In this document: piece by piece, positions 7,563-15,092 of the stretch
Layout of the letters: every line of letters begins with the position of its first letter
Numbering within the stretch: position 1 is the stretch's first letter
NCBI GenBank assembly: GCA_001804285.1
Contig: MHFR01000054.1
Span: forward strand, 1-43,877
Direction: 5' to 3'
Length of the DNA: 43,877 nt
Origin: Candidatus Danuiimicrobium aquiferis
GTDB lineage: Bacteria > Omnitrophota > Omnitrophia > Omnitrophales > Danuiimicrobiaceae
Notes under the pieces: model-generated
The model's input: the letters and a program-made list of their open reading frames with translations, nothing else
Told to the model about the DNA's origin: nothing
Database searches by the model: none
Position numbers and translations under genes: made by a program

Positions 7563-9005
7563 CTACTTCGTTGTTTCTCCAATAAATGTTTCGTGTTTGA
7601 TCTCATTAAAACGGACGAAGCAAAAGGCGCCGACGAGCAAACGATCACCGAAAAACACCACTTTTTTTTCATGGATAGAGCAGCCGATCACCTGTTTCGG
7701 ATTCCGTTCATTCAGTCCTTCCACAAACACTTCTGAAACTTTGCCAATCCGTTTCTGGTTATTATCATCGGTCATTTGCTTTTGTATCTTCAACAATTCG
7801 TGATTTCGCTGATTCTTGACGGCAAACGGAACATCATCTTTCAATTTCGCAGCGGGCGTTTCCGGACGGGCGGAATACTTAAAAATAAATGCGCCATCGA
7901 AACAAATCTCTTTGAGCGCATTAACTGTGGCTTGATAATCTTCCTCCGCTTCTCCCGGAAATCCGGTGATGATATCCGTCGTAATCGCGATATCCGGAAC
8001 AAGCTCGCGCAAACGATCTACTTTTCTTTTATATTCCGGATACGTATGTTGCCGCCCCATGCGTTTCAGGATTTGATCGGAACCGGATTGCAGTGGCAAA
8101 TGAAAGTGGCGTGAAATTTTTGGATTTTTCGCGATCACCCGGAAAAGTTCTTCTGTGGCGTCGTGCGGATGCGAAGTGATAAACGAAATCCGGAAATCAC
8201 CGTCAAGATGGCAGAGCGATTCCAATAATTCCGAAAATGTAGAGGCGGGTTTCAAACCCGCCCCTACACACACATCCCCCTTATACGAATTCACATTCTG
8301 CCCGAGCAATGTAATCCATTTCACGCCTTCACGGATTAAACGCCCGGCCTCGCGCACAACCTCATCTGCCGGCATTGAAATTTCCGTACCGCGAGTCTTC
8401 GGCACAACACAAAACGTGCATTTTTTGTTGCAGCCCGTCATAATCGGAAGCCATGCATGAAATTTTGATTTACGGCTGATCAGTTCTGTATACTCAATCG
8501 AAATTCCATCTTGCTTAATTTGCGCCACTTGCTTTCGCGTTTTAATCACTTGCTCAATTAAATTCGGCAGTTGTTTAATGTTCCGTGTTCCCACCATTAA
8601 ATCAAGCACGGGAAACCGCTTGAAAAGCTTCTCGCGATGTTCTTCCACCATACAACCCATCAGTCCAACAATCAAATCGGGATTCGTTCTTTTGAGTTTC
8701 CCCAGCATCCCGAGCCGACCAATCACCCGCTCCTCGGCATGTTCCCGGACGGAACAGGTGTTCATAAGGATGATATCGGGCGCAAAAAAGGGGACAGGCA
8801 ATAACTCGTTTTGTTCATATGCCTGTCCCCTTTTTTCGCCTTTCACTTTTTGACTTTTTCTTTCAACGGCATCCCCTTCCGACATCACCTCATACCCCGC
8901 CGCACGGAGAGTCCCCTCCGCCACCTCAGAGTCGTAAGCATTCATTTGGCATCCGAAAGTGTGCAAAAGACAACGCAATTTCTTTCTCTTTCCAATAAAA
9001 TTCAT
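7563..9005 (-). CDS. miaB: tRNA-2-methylthio-N6-isopentenyladenosine synthase with two in-frame repeat insertions
   Basis: A methylthiotransferase acting on A37 of tRNAs. The N-terminal MTTase cluster cysteines C19, C84 and C118, the radical SAM C192-C196-C199 (CNKKCTFC), the LPLQSGSD motif and the C-terminal TRAM domain (from about 420) are all intact. Length is 480 aa against about 440 for the family. Extra residues at about 47-76 come from the family 3 hairpin repeat (KRGQAYEQNELLPVPFF), and those at about 244-257 from the family 1 palindrome (VGAGLKPAST). Both fall in surface-loop positions between conserved blocks. The ATG overlaps the stop of the upstream GHKL ATPase gene as ATGA. Confidence 0.93.
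   Translation of the reverse strand: MNFIGKRKKLRCLLHTFGCQMNAYDSEVAEGTLRAAGYEVMSEGDAVERKSQKVKGEKRGQAYEQNELLPVPFFAPDIILMNTCSVREHAEERVIGRLGMLGKLKRTNPDLIVGLMGCMVEEHREKLFKRFPVLDLMVGTRNIKQLPNLIEQVIKTRKQVAQIKQDGISIEYTELISRKSKFHAWLPIMTGCNKKCTFCVVPKTRGTEISMPADEVVREAGRLIREGVKWITLLGQNVNSYKGDVCVGAGLKPASTFSELLESLCHLDGDFRISFITSHPHDATEELFRVIAKNPKISRHFHLPLQSGSDQILKRMGRQHTYPEYKRKVDRLRELVPDIAITTDIITGFPGEAEEDYQATVNALKEICFDGAFIFKYSARPETPAAKLKDDVPFAVKNQRNHELLKIQKQMTDDNNQKRIGKVSEVFVEGLNERNPKQVIGCSIHEKKVVFFGDRLLVGAFCFVRFNEIKHETFIGETTK
8238..8268. repeat. 31-bp palindromic repeat, family 1, inside miaB
   Basis: TGTAGAGGCGGGTTT and AAACCCGCCCCTACA around one central base. It is in frame in miaB, where it is read as VGAGLKPAST, a different reading frame from the copy in nnrE. 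Confidence 0.93.
8783..8837. repeat. 55-bp hairpin repeat, family 3, inside miaB
   Basis: Arms 8783-8800 and 8820-8837 (17 of 18 pairs) around a 19-base loop, nearly identical to 6095-6149. The A-rich flank encoding RKSQK is also shared. It is in frame within the N-terminal domain of MiaB. Confidence 0.92.
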
Positions 9006-10834
9006 GGCCGGAGTTTTTCTTCCGTGTAAAGGGATAACTCAATCAAACGCTCCATCATGTCGTTGGCGGAAAGTCCGGCGAAATTCTTCGAAACGAGCTC
9101 CTTGGAAAATAAACGCGAAATGTAACGGACTTTTCTTAATTTGTTTCTGGAGGCAAACACAAAATCGCGGTGGCCGCTGTTGATCACAATCACGTTATTT
9201 TTCTCGTCATAACGAGACCGCCACATACTGCCCCGGGCACTTTCCAGCGTATAACCTGGCAGACCTTTCTTAGACAAAATATCTTTCTTGGGTTCTTCAA
9301 TCAAGGAGTCCACGACCGTAATGAAACATTCCGCCTCACAGGAAACCGTGCCCTGTCTAACCACCGCTTTAACACGAACCAACCCGGGCTCATTTGGTGC
9401 GATATACTGCACAATTTCTCCCTCAGCTTTGTCCAAAACACCGATGCCTTCTGCGATCGACCATGTGATGGCCAGCCCGCTGTCAATCGTCCGCCTGCTC
9501 TTATCCATGCCGATCGCCCGAAGCAGACGGGCACGGGAAACGGAAACAAGCGTGCTTGACGGATAAATCTTGGCTGAAAACAGCGGCCCTGCAAATTCAA
9601 AAAACTGTTTTTGTTCTGTCACTTCCGAATCTGCATCAAGAACCGCTGGCACACCCGCCGGCCCCTGAGACGAATCACTTTTTCCGCCGTCTTCACCACC
9701 CGTCATCGTTTTTTTCTTTCCATAAAGATCAAACCAATCATACTCTTCAGGCGGAAGATCCATAATAGCTTCCCGAAGCGCGGTTTGTACTGATTTGAGG
9801 ATATTTCGGCTCGCCCTTTCATCCTCGGCCTTCTGTTGTTCTCGAATTCTAGCCGCGAGTTCCTCTTCTAACAGTTTTACGACTGCGATAAAAGAAACAA
9901 ACTTTTCATCACGAATAATGCCATCCCGTGTTCCGGGAGTAATGGTCAAATAGGAAACATCCAAAACACCCTGAAGAAACCCGGAATTCCAGACTTCCCC
10001 GCGGAATTCATCTAAAGATGTAATGTTCGGAAGAACGCGCGTTCCATTTCGATAAAGCCCGACTTGATTTGCCGCGCTTTGCTCGCATAAATAAAGCTCC
10101 TCATAAATATCCCCCGCAACTGTTGCGAGCGAAGGCATGTTATGCAACAAGCGGCCTGAAAATTCCCGCGGCTCCACGTCGCATTCCATACGGCTCACCC
10201 TGTCCACCACTTTGATCTTTACCCCGGAGGATCGGATCCGGTCGCGCAATTCGGATGCCAGATACCGCTGAATTTTTTCGCCGTTCAAAGAACGGATTCC
10301 CGCCAGAAGCGGAGCAAGCCTCAGTGCAGTACCTTTAAATGACAGGAGATGTGCCCGTTTTTTAATATCATAACCCGGCTTGCCCTTGCGCATGGTCATC
10401 TCATAGGTTTTTCCGCCTGTACCCGAGCAAACCATCGATAACCCTTCCCCAACCGTCCAGAAACTTAAAAGACCGATTCCGAATTCACCTTGAATTTGAC
10501 TATTCGCATGACCTTCCCGTTTAAGTTTTCTTTTCAACGAATCACAAATATGCGTCGCGACGTACTTGAAATCCGGGACACCGTCCTCATCACGGGGAAT
10601 GCCGTTGCCGTCATCAATAATTTTAAGATAGTGCTCGCCCTTTTCTTTGCCGCGGATGATCGTCACATTGGCAGCCTGCGCGTCTATACTGTTTTCCACA
10701 AATTCCGCGATCGCCTTCAGCGGATTATTCTGAGAAAGCGCAATAATGGTAATCGCATTCCAGTCATCGCCGACACGCAACCGCCCAGCCATCTTTCCTG
10801 ATTTTTTCTTTTCCTCGTTCACTGCCATAATCAT
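9002..10834 (-). CDS. GHKL-type ATPase (MORC/HSP90-like), coupled to miaB
   Basis: An approximately 610-aa protein with an N-terminal GHKL ATPase fold. Counting from the longest frame, it has the N box EFVENSID (51-58), the Mg/ATP motif DDGNGIP (81-87) and the lid motif GEFGIGLLS (123-131). A middle region of about 330-400 is coiled-coil-like and charged. Around 455-520, ITWSIAEG to ECFITV resembles a bacterial Ig-like strand pattern. The C-terminal 100 residues (LPGYTLES onward) are unassigned. Candidate starts are the ATGs at 10834 and 10828, after AAAGGA; a TTG at 10855 lies inside a dispersed repeat. No sensor, HisKA or MutL nuclease motifs are seen. The stop overlaps miaB. Neighbouring AbiE and YhcG genes suggest a defence or accessory role, which is inference. 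Confidence 0.8.
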   Translation of the reverse strand: MIMAVNEEKKKSGKMAGRLRVGDDWNAITIIALSQNNPLKAIAEFVENSIDAQAANVTIIRGKEKGEHYLKIIDDGNGIPRDEDGVPDFKYVATHICDSLKRKLKREGHANSQIQGEFGIGLLSFWTVGEGLSMVCSGTGGKTYEMTMRKGKPGYDIKKRAHLLSFKGTALRLAPLLAGIRSLNGEKIQRYLASELRDRIRSSGVKIKVVDRVSRMECDVEPREFSGRLLHNMPSLATVAGDIYEELYLCEQSAANQVGLYRNGTRVLPNITSLDEFRGEVWNSGFLQGVLDVSYLTITPGTRDGIIRDEKFVSFIAVVKLLEEELAARIREQQKAEDERASRNILKSVQTALREAIMDLPPEEYDWFDLYGKKKTMTGGEDGGKSDSSQGPAGVPAVLDADSEVTEQKQFFEFAGPLFSAKIYPSSTLVSVSRARLLRAIGMDKSRRTIDSGLAITWSIAEGIGVLDKAEGEIVQYIAPNEPGLVRVKAVVRQGTVSCEAECFITVVDSLIEEPKKDILSKKGLPGYTLESARGSMWRSRYDEKNNVIVINSGHRDFVFASRNKLRKVRYISRLFSKELVSKNFAGLSANDMMERLIELSLYTEEKLRP

Positions 10835-10849
10835 AGCATCCTTTCGCGT

Positions 10850-10889
10850 CGACAAACTGTCGTTAAAAATTCGTCATTTTTTCACGATT
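10850..10889. repeat. Dispersed direct repeat, copy A
   Basis: These 40 bases match 13372-13411 at 36 of 40 positions (core CGTTAAAAATTCGTC). They abut the 5' end of the GHKL ATPase gene. With copy B they bracket the AbiE block. Confidence 0.8.
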
Positions 10890-10941
10890 TCCCAATACCC
10901 TCGACACAAAACATTAGCGGGCAGGTGCCTTTATCTGGTCC
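10874..10941 (-). pseudogene. Possible decayed winged-helix tail
   Basis: Between the GHKL gene and the 147-aa ORF, the minus strand reads GPDKG (10927-10941). After a 26-bp interval that changes frame, it reads GYWEIVKK and a stop (10874-10900). The intact-looking remnant at 13589-13807 ends GPDKGGHWEVV. The match is short, so this may be a broken second copy or chance. Confidence 0.3.
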
Positions 10942-10966
10942 GATGCAACGCGGCGAATCCGGAAAA

Positions 10967-11410
10967 CTATCCTGCCATTCCTTTAGCGCCCCTTGGTGGT
11001 TCTTTGGTACATTTATTTCGGGTTTTATATTCCAGCATTTCAAGCATTAACTTGCGCCGCTTTCGTAATGGAACATCAAATGCGCTTTTTCCCATATGGC
11101 GATATCTGCTACCGATGTACCCATGACTTCCACCAAGATTATAAATATCGCACCACGCCCCGCCTTCACAATGAGGCAAAGTGCATTCCTTAAAAATAGC
11201 ACATTCTCTGGTTTCATAGCGTCTTGCAGCATCTAACAGCGCTGGCTTTGCACCGATACCGACCTTTGCCTTGCTAGCAGCATTACGCATTGCGCTAGCG
11301 ATTTCATGTTTGTAATCATCGCAAGATAAAATAACCTTTGCTTCTTTAAGCATTCCAGCTTTCTTGAACAGCTTTGCGATGAGATTCTTGTGCTTTCTTG
11401 TGTATTCCAT
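10967..11410 (-). CDS. Uncharacterised 147-aa protein, third gene of the AbiE cluster
   Basis: I do not recognise this protein. It is basic, with a helical N-terminus (residues 1-60), a central Cys segment (about 70-87: C-x5-C-x3-C-x5-C within CAIFKECTLPHCEGGAWC) that could hold a metal or disulfides, and a Lys/Arg-rich C-terminus ending at GMAG. It begins 8 bp after the AbiEii stop on the same strand, so it is probably cotranscribed with the toxin-antitoxin pair. Possible roles are a passenger of the AbiE cassette or a fragment of a mobile-element protein. The reading frame has no competing annotation on either strand. Confidence 0.55.
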   Translation of the reverse strand: MEYTRKHKNLIAKLFKKAGMLKEAKVILSCDDYKHEIASAMRNAASKAKVGIGAKPALLDAARRYETRECAIFKECTLPHCEGGAWCDIYNLGGSHGYIGSRYRHMGKSAFDVPLRKRRKLMLEMLEYKTRNKCTKEPPRGAKGMAG

Positions 11411-11418
11411 AACTCTTT

Positions 11419-12273
11419 TTACACCTTCTGCAAAATCACATTAAACCGTTCAATCACTTTATCCAGATTAAAACTCTCACCCGCACGAATCACCGGCATA
11501 AGATCAGTCTCAACCTGCCTGTGCAAAAGTGAAAGTTTATCCTCATTAAGGCCAAAACCTTTTCGGTAATCACCTGCATAACCTTCGTCTGTTACCTTGC
11601 GCTTGAAAATCTTAATAAATTTTTCATTATGAAAATCAAATCCAAATTCAGCAATATGCCAGAGGTCATAATAATCCCTGATAGCAACATCCTTCCGGGA
11701 TATCGCCGCTTTAAGTTTTTCAGCAACAGCTTCGTTCCATGAAAGTGACAGTATTTTCCCTCGCGGGAATAAGTCTTCACCCGTAAAAGGATCTTGATAG
11801 AAGTGTTTGATTTCGGTGTGAATGGGCTTATCGATCGGAGGTTGACGAAGAGATATTTCGATTTTGATCGTGTCGTCTTTTGCCGTTAGAACCGAGGGGT
11901 ATTTAACTTTAAACACGTACTGTTTTGAATTGTTAAAGCCCTCCCCCTCCGGCTTGTCACTCGTCAGCTGAAGTGCCTTTAAGAAATCTGGCATCTTTTC
12001 GCGAATAGGCGTAATCGCTTTAGAGCGCTGTGACCGCGCGGACAATGGGGCATCATATGAAAAATCTAAGTCTTCACTTAAACGATGGTAATTAAGGTGC
12101 GCCTTATTAAGCAATGTGCCGCCTTTAAAAATAATCTTATCGCTCAGTAATGACTCAATGTTATTGAGGATGGCGGTGAGATAATAATCCTTCTCGACAA
12201 TAACCGGCCGGAATCGCATTTTTCGCGCGATCGTCGAAATAAGGTCTTTGAATTTTTCTTTATCGGTTAACAA
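11419..12273 (-). CDS. AbiEii-type nucleotidyltransferase toxin
   Basis: The toxin half of a type IV AbiE toxin-antitoxin / abortive infection system, DUF1814 family. The nucleotidyltransferase motif is clear: IIFKGGTLLNKAH followed by RLSEDLDFS, with the D-x-D metal-binding pair. A further conserved helix region WNEAVAEKLKAAI and RDYYDLWHI are also typical. The frame is open to an ATG at 12336, but that would overlap AbiEi by 77 bp. I prefer the TTG at 12273, which has AGGAG ten bases upstream and overlaps the antitoxin by 14 bp. Family members transfer nucleotides to tRNA or other acceptors; the target here is unknown. Confidence 0.88.
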   Translation of the reverse strand: MLTDKEKFKDLISTIARKMRFRPVIVEKDYYLTAILNNIESLLSDKIIFKGGTLLNKAHLNYHRLSEDLDFSYDAPLSARSQRSKAITPIREKMPDFLKALQLTSDKPEGEGFNNSKQYVFKVKYPSVLTAKDDTIKIEISLRQPPIDKPIHTEIKHFYQDPFTGEDLFPRGKILSLSWNEAVAEKLKAAISRKDVAIRDYYDLWHIAEFGFDFHNEKFIKIFKRKVTDEGYAGDYRKGFGLNEDKLSLLHRQVETDLMPVIRAGESFNLDKVIERFNVILQKV

Positions 12274-13045
12274 TAATTTTCCACTCCTGATTAATTTTGC
12301 CCTTGCGTGATTTATTCGTTGGGTCAAGAACAACATAGGTATCTTCGCGGCCGTTGTTTTTTTGCAGTTTTTTTAACACGCTATCTTTGCATCCGATTTC
12401 AGAAAGAAAAAAACCTGCCCGCTTGCGGACTGAAACAACAGGAAAACGATTGAGATAATTGATGAATTTATCGAGGTCTATTTCCGCGAGACACTCCTTG
12501 AGAACATTTGCCACATTATTAAAAGAGCCGATTGGGTTGTAAATGAAATCAACCAGCGTACGCTCTTTATCGCTAATGCAAATATCGATGCCTTCGAGCT
12601 TAATTTTCCGAATACCAAAATATTTTTTTTCATCAATTTTCAGCGCCTCATACTTCACATCGCCAATCGTTTTTTTAGTATTTTTTTTCAGGTTAAGTAT
12701 AAAAACAGTTTGTGGGATCTGTTCCGTCAGCCCCCAATAGTTGTACATCGTGAAATATCCGATATAATAAGGAACTTCTCCCATCCACAAAGCGGCCACC
12801 ACAAATTCATTTGGCGCCCATTGCTGATTAGGGGCCTTGATCGGCACAAGAAGATATTTACCGCGCTGAAGCTGAAGAAGCCGGCCCTTCCGCGTAAGAG
12901 CATCCAGAACTTCTGCTGTTCTTTTGGGACTGGCAAAAAGGCAATTAGCAAATTCGCTCGTTATGAGTCTTTGCCTCTCATACTCTGCCCGTGAAATAAG
13001 ATACAATTCATCTTTTGATAGGTTTGAATAACGATTTCCGCCCAT
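12260..13045 (-). CDS. AbiEi-type antitoxin / transcriptional repressor
   Basis: A 261-aa protein with an N-terminal winged helix (residues about 1-65: LSKDELYLISRAE, LDALTRKGRLLQLQRGKYLLVP) followed by the AbiEi C-terminal region (YYIGYFTMYNYWGLTEQIP, ISDKERTLVDFIY). Family members neutralise AbiEii and repress their own operon by binding inverted repeats. The start is the ATG at 13045, with AGGAG about 11 bases upstream. The longer open frame to 13144 runs through the promoter and is not coding. The pair is transcribed antitoxin first, as expected. Confidence 0.88.
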   Translation of the reverse strand: MGGNRYSNLSKDELYLISRAEYERQRLITSEFANCLFASPKRTAEVLDALTRKGRLLQLQRGKYLLVPIKAPNQQWAPNEFVVAALWMGEVPYYIGYFTMYNYWGLTEQIPQTVFILNLKKNTKKTIGDVKYEALKIDEKKYFGIRKIKLEGIDICISDKERTLVDFIYNPIGSFNNVANVLKECLAEIDLDKFINYLNRFPVVSVRKRAGFFLSEIGCKDSVLKKLQKNNGREDTYVVLDPTNKSRKGKINQEWKIIVNR

Positions 13046-13064
13046 TGTAGTATTATCTCCTAAG

Positions 13065-13079
13065 TCGCCAGATTGGCGA
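13065..13079. promoter_or_regulatory. Probable AbiEi operator
   Basis: A perfect inverted repeat with 6-bp arms, TCGCCA and TGGCGA, separated by GAT. It sits in the leader between the -10 box and the abiEi ribosome-binding site, a position suited to autorepression by the antitoxin. Confidence 0.6.
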
Positions 13080-13097
13080 ATTGAACAATTTCGATAC

Positions 13098-13126
13098 AAT
13101 ATACTGCCGTGTCCTAAAGCTGTCAA
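13098..13126 (-). promoter_or_regulatory. Sigma-70 promoter of the AbiE operon
   Basis: On the minus strand a perfect -35 TTGACA (13121-13126) and a -10 TATATT (13098-13103) are separated by exactly 17 bp. Transcription would start near 13091, upstream of the inverted repeat and the AGGAG of abiEi. Confidence 0.8.
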
Positions 13127-13588
13127 TGGAAACCTACTGCCCAAAAAAACAGAAAAGAAAAACTATACATAGCGGAACGCCACATCAGATCAAGTAGATT
13201 GAAAAGACTCTGGAAACAAGTGCCGCACCACTCCTAAAATCATCTCCCGTCCATAGTGCGACCAAACTTCATCCGAAGGTAGCGATATACACGACTGGTT
13301 TTTTGGTTTGAATTGAATTTGTCATGAGGTTACTTCATCCATCCTAAAAATCATCCACTTTTCTCAACTACCGACAAACTGCCGTTAAAAATTCGTCGGT
13401 TTTTCTCGATTGTCTACTCAGTGCGAAGACTATTTCCGAACGCCTATCATGTAATAAATCATGTAATTCGGGGTGTAATCATGTAACCAATGTTTCGCTG
13501 GCCGAAACGTTTTGTTAATATCAACAAAACGATCCTGTTACGCTATGTGGACAAAGTAACACGCATGAACTTCTAACACACCCGAAGA
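13127..13588. other. Gene-free stretch with repeats and hairpins
   Basis: No coding region that I can support. It holds copy B of the direct repeat (13372-13411) and three short copies of ATCATGTAA between about 13447 and 13488. It also holds two adjacent hairpins: GTTTCG/CGAAAC (13492-13497, 13503-13508) and CGTTTTGTT/AACAAAACG (13508-13516, 13523-13531). Confidence 0.6.
13372..13411. repeat. Dispersed direct repeat, copy B
   Basis: 36 of 40 bases match copy A at 10850-10889 in the same orientation. Similarity to copy C (13891-13925) extends a few bases to its left (CAACTACCGA). It lies between the AbiE promoter and the winged-helix remnant. Confidence 0.8.
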
Positions 13589-13807
13589 TTAACCTTGCAA
13601 TACCACTTCCCAATGTCCGCCTTTGTCGGGTCCGATACGTTTAAGTAATCCTTTTTTCTTTAACTGGTTGATATTTTTATCTATGGCCGTAGTGCTGATA
13701 CCCACCTTGTTCGATAACTCATTTTTGGACACATATGGATTTTTTTTGACGAGCTCGAGAATCTTGCGCTGACTTTCTACCAACCTCTCTACCAACCCTT
13801 CTGCCAA
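13589..13807 (-). pseudogene. C-terminal winged-helix remnant of an AlbA_2/AAA_4-type protein
   Basis: The 72 aa form a single winged helix: QRKILELVKKNPYVSKNELSNKVG, then STTAIDKNINQLKKKGLL and RIGPDKGGHWEVV. This ending is typical of long 'RecG-like' AlbA_2 (AAA_4) DNA-binding proteins, preceded by a G-L-x-E-G-L-x-E linker, which is also visible (GLAEGLVERLVES). Upstream in frame a stop codon follows after about ten more codons, so the N-terminal several hundred residues are missing. A free-standing small regulator starting at the TTG at 13807 cannot be excluded. Confidence 0.55.
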
Positions 13808-13890
13808 CCCTGCGTTTTCCTCCCATTTCGGACATTTTTAGGGACATTGCTTTGTGTTGTTCCGAATCTAACTCGGTTATTCCTTCTTCG

Positions 13891-13925
13891 CAACTACCGA
13901 TAACCTGCCGATACATAATCGCAGG
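13891..13925. repeat. Dispersed direct repeat, diverged copy C
   Basis: It shares CAACTACCGA and CTGCCG with the left part of copy B and then weaker similarity to GTCGG. Together with copy B it flanks the winged-helix remnant. Confidence 0.45.
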
Positions 13926-13979
13926 CGACTACATTGGTCGCCGCAATTAGTACTGCCGCACAGGCGGCGGTAAACTGTG
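13924..13979. other. Hairpins just after the YhcG stop
   Basis: Inverted repeats GGCGAC/GTCGCC (13924-13929 and 13937-13942) and GCACAG/CTGTGC (13958-13963 and 13974-13979) lie within 70 bp downstream of the nuclease gene. There is no T-run, so a factor-independent terminator is not established. Confidence 0.5.
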
Positions 13980-13987
13980 CCGTTAAA

Positions 13988-15022
13988 CTAACTCTTGTCT
14001 TCTATCCTGCTGTCTTCGAGTTGCTTGCGGGCAATCTGAATCGCCTTATGTAGTTTCTGCTCAAGAACTTTTCGGGGCAGCAATTTAGTTAAATATTCTG
14101 CAACACGAATACCGCTTTTTTCGAGCTCTAAAAGCTCGATATGTTCTGTAGATTTTCCGGCACAAAGAATAAGGCCAATCGGTGACTGCTCATCTGCATC
14201 TTGTTCATGTTTCGCAAGCCACTTGAGATAAAGTTCCATCTGGCCTTTGTCCTGGGCTTGAAATTGACCGAGCTTAAGCTCTATCGCTATTAACCTGTGC
14301 AGTTTCCGATGATAAAAAAGCAAATCCAGATAATAATCTTTGTGGTCAATCGTTATCCGCTTTTGCCGGGCAAGAAAAGTAAAACCAACGCCCAACTCAA
14401 GAATAAACGCTTCCATTTCTCTTAAAATAGCAGCTTCAATGTCTTTTTCGCTGTACGTGTCCTTAAGACCAAGAAAATCCAGGAAATATGGATCACGGAA
14501 AACAATGTCCGGCGTTAACTTATCTTCATTCCGAAGCAAAGATAATTCCTGATGAACGAGCTGTTTCGGCTTTTTTGAGAGCGCTGTCCGTTCATACAGC
14601 ATTCCGTCGATCTTTTTTCGCAATGTCCTCACATTCCAACGTTCCAAACGGCACATTTCGGCATAAAAATCCCGCTGCAACGGATCTTCAAGAGGAATCA
14701 AGGCAATGAAATGCGTCCATGTCAATTGTCGTATCAGCGATACGACAATCTTCTCATCGGAAAAAACCTCGAAAAATTGGATCATACGGCGCAGATTCTT
14801 CTCAGAAAAACTATGCCCATAATCACCTGTTAATTGTCTCGACAGTGTCGCGACAATTCTCTCTCCATAACCGGCTCGTTTATTTCTCAAAACATCTTGT
14901 TTGATCCGCTTGCCAATTTGCCAATACAACATCACGAGGGAGGAATTAACAGTCTGCGCCACAAAACTTCGTGCAGATTCAATAATCGAACGGATGTCGC
15001 AGATTGCGGAAAGTCCGTGCAT
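13988..15022 (-). CDS. YhcG/DUF1016-family PD-(D/E)XK nuclease
   Basis: The N-terminal DUF1016 helical domain (LYWQIGKRI, YGERIVATLSRQL, SFSEKNLRRMIQF, QLTWTHFIALIPL) precedes a PD-(D/E)XK nuclease domain. Catalytic residues lie in YYLDLLFYHRKLHRLIAIELK, where the D and E-x-K are the expected metal and catalytic positions. The C-terminal IGLILCAGK is also typical. I chose the ATG at 15022 because the protein then starts directly before the domain; the open frame to 15124 adds 34 residues unlike the family. Such genes are frequent in defence islands beside restriction systems, but no modification subunits are seen here. Confidence 0.85.
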   Translation of the reverse strand: MHGLSAICDIRSIIESARSFVAQTVNSSLVMLYWQIGKRIKQDVLRNKRAGYGERIVATLSRQLTGDYGHSFSEKNLRRMIQFFEVFSDEKIVVSLIRQLTWTHFIALIPLEDPLQRDFYAEMCRLERWNVRTLRKKIDGMLYERTALSKKPKQLVHQELSLLRNEDKLTPDIVFRDPYFLDFLGLKDTYSEKDIEAAILREMEAFILELGVGFTFLARQKRITIDHKDYYLDLLFYHRKLHRLIAIELKLGQFQAQDKGQMELYLKWLAKHEQDADEQSPIGLILCAGKSTEHIELLELEKSGIRVAEYLTKLLPRKVLEQKLHKAIQIARKQLEDSRIEDKS

Positions 15023-15092
15023 CCGGTGATTACACCGGGCGCAAACCAAATTTTCTACAGGTACGCAATTTTTTTTCGTACCTTCCAGAAGG
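15023..15092. promoter_or_regulatory. Three inverted repeats before the YhcG start
   Basis: Directly before the ATG at 15022 lies CCGGTG-ATTA-CACCGG (15023-15038). Further upstream are GGTACG/CGTACC (15060-15065 and 15077-15082) and the palindrome CCTTCCAGAAGG (15081-15092). In the transcript the first would fold against the start codon and could limit translation. No promoter is evident. Confidence 0.4.

Noticed and set aside
5326-8837. CRISPR array from the repeated palindromes
   Set aside because: The copies are far apart, irregularly spaced and inside genes; there are no regular spacers or cas genes.
13719-13916. 65-codon minus-strand ORF overlapping the winged-helix remnant
   Set aside because: It is a frame shadow of the remnant; its Arg/Gly run is the repetitive linker read in another frame.
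13924-13990. Integron attC site after the YhcG gene
   Set aside because: One GTTTAAC core-like heptamer is present but no matching second core site at the right distance.
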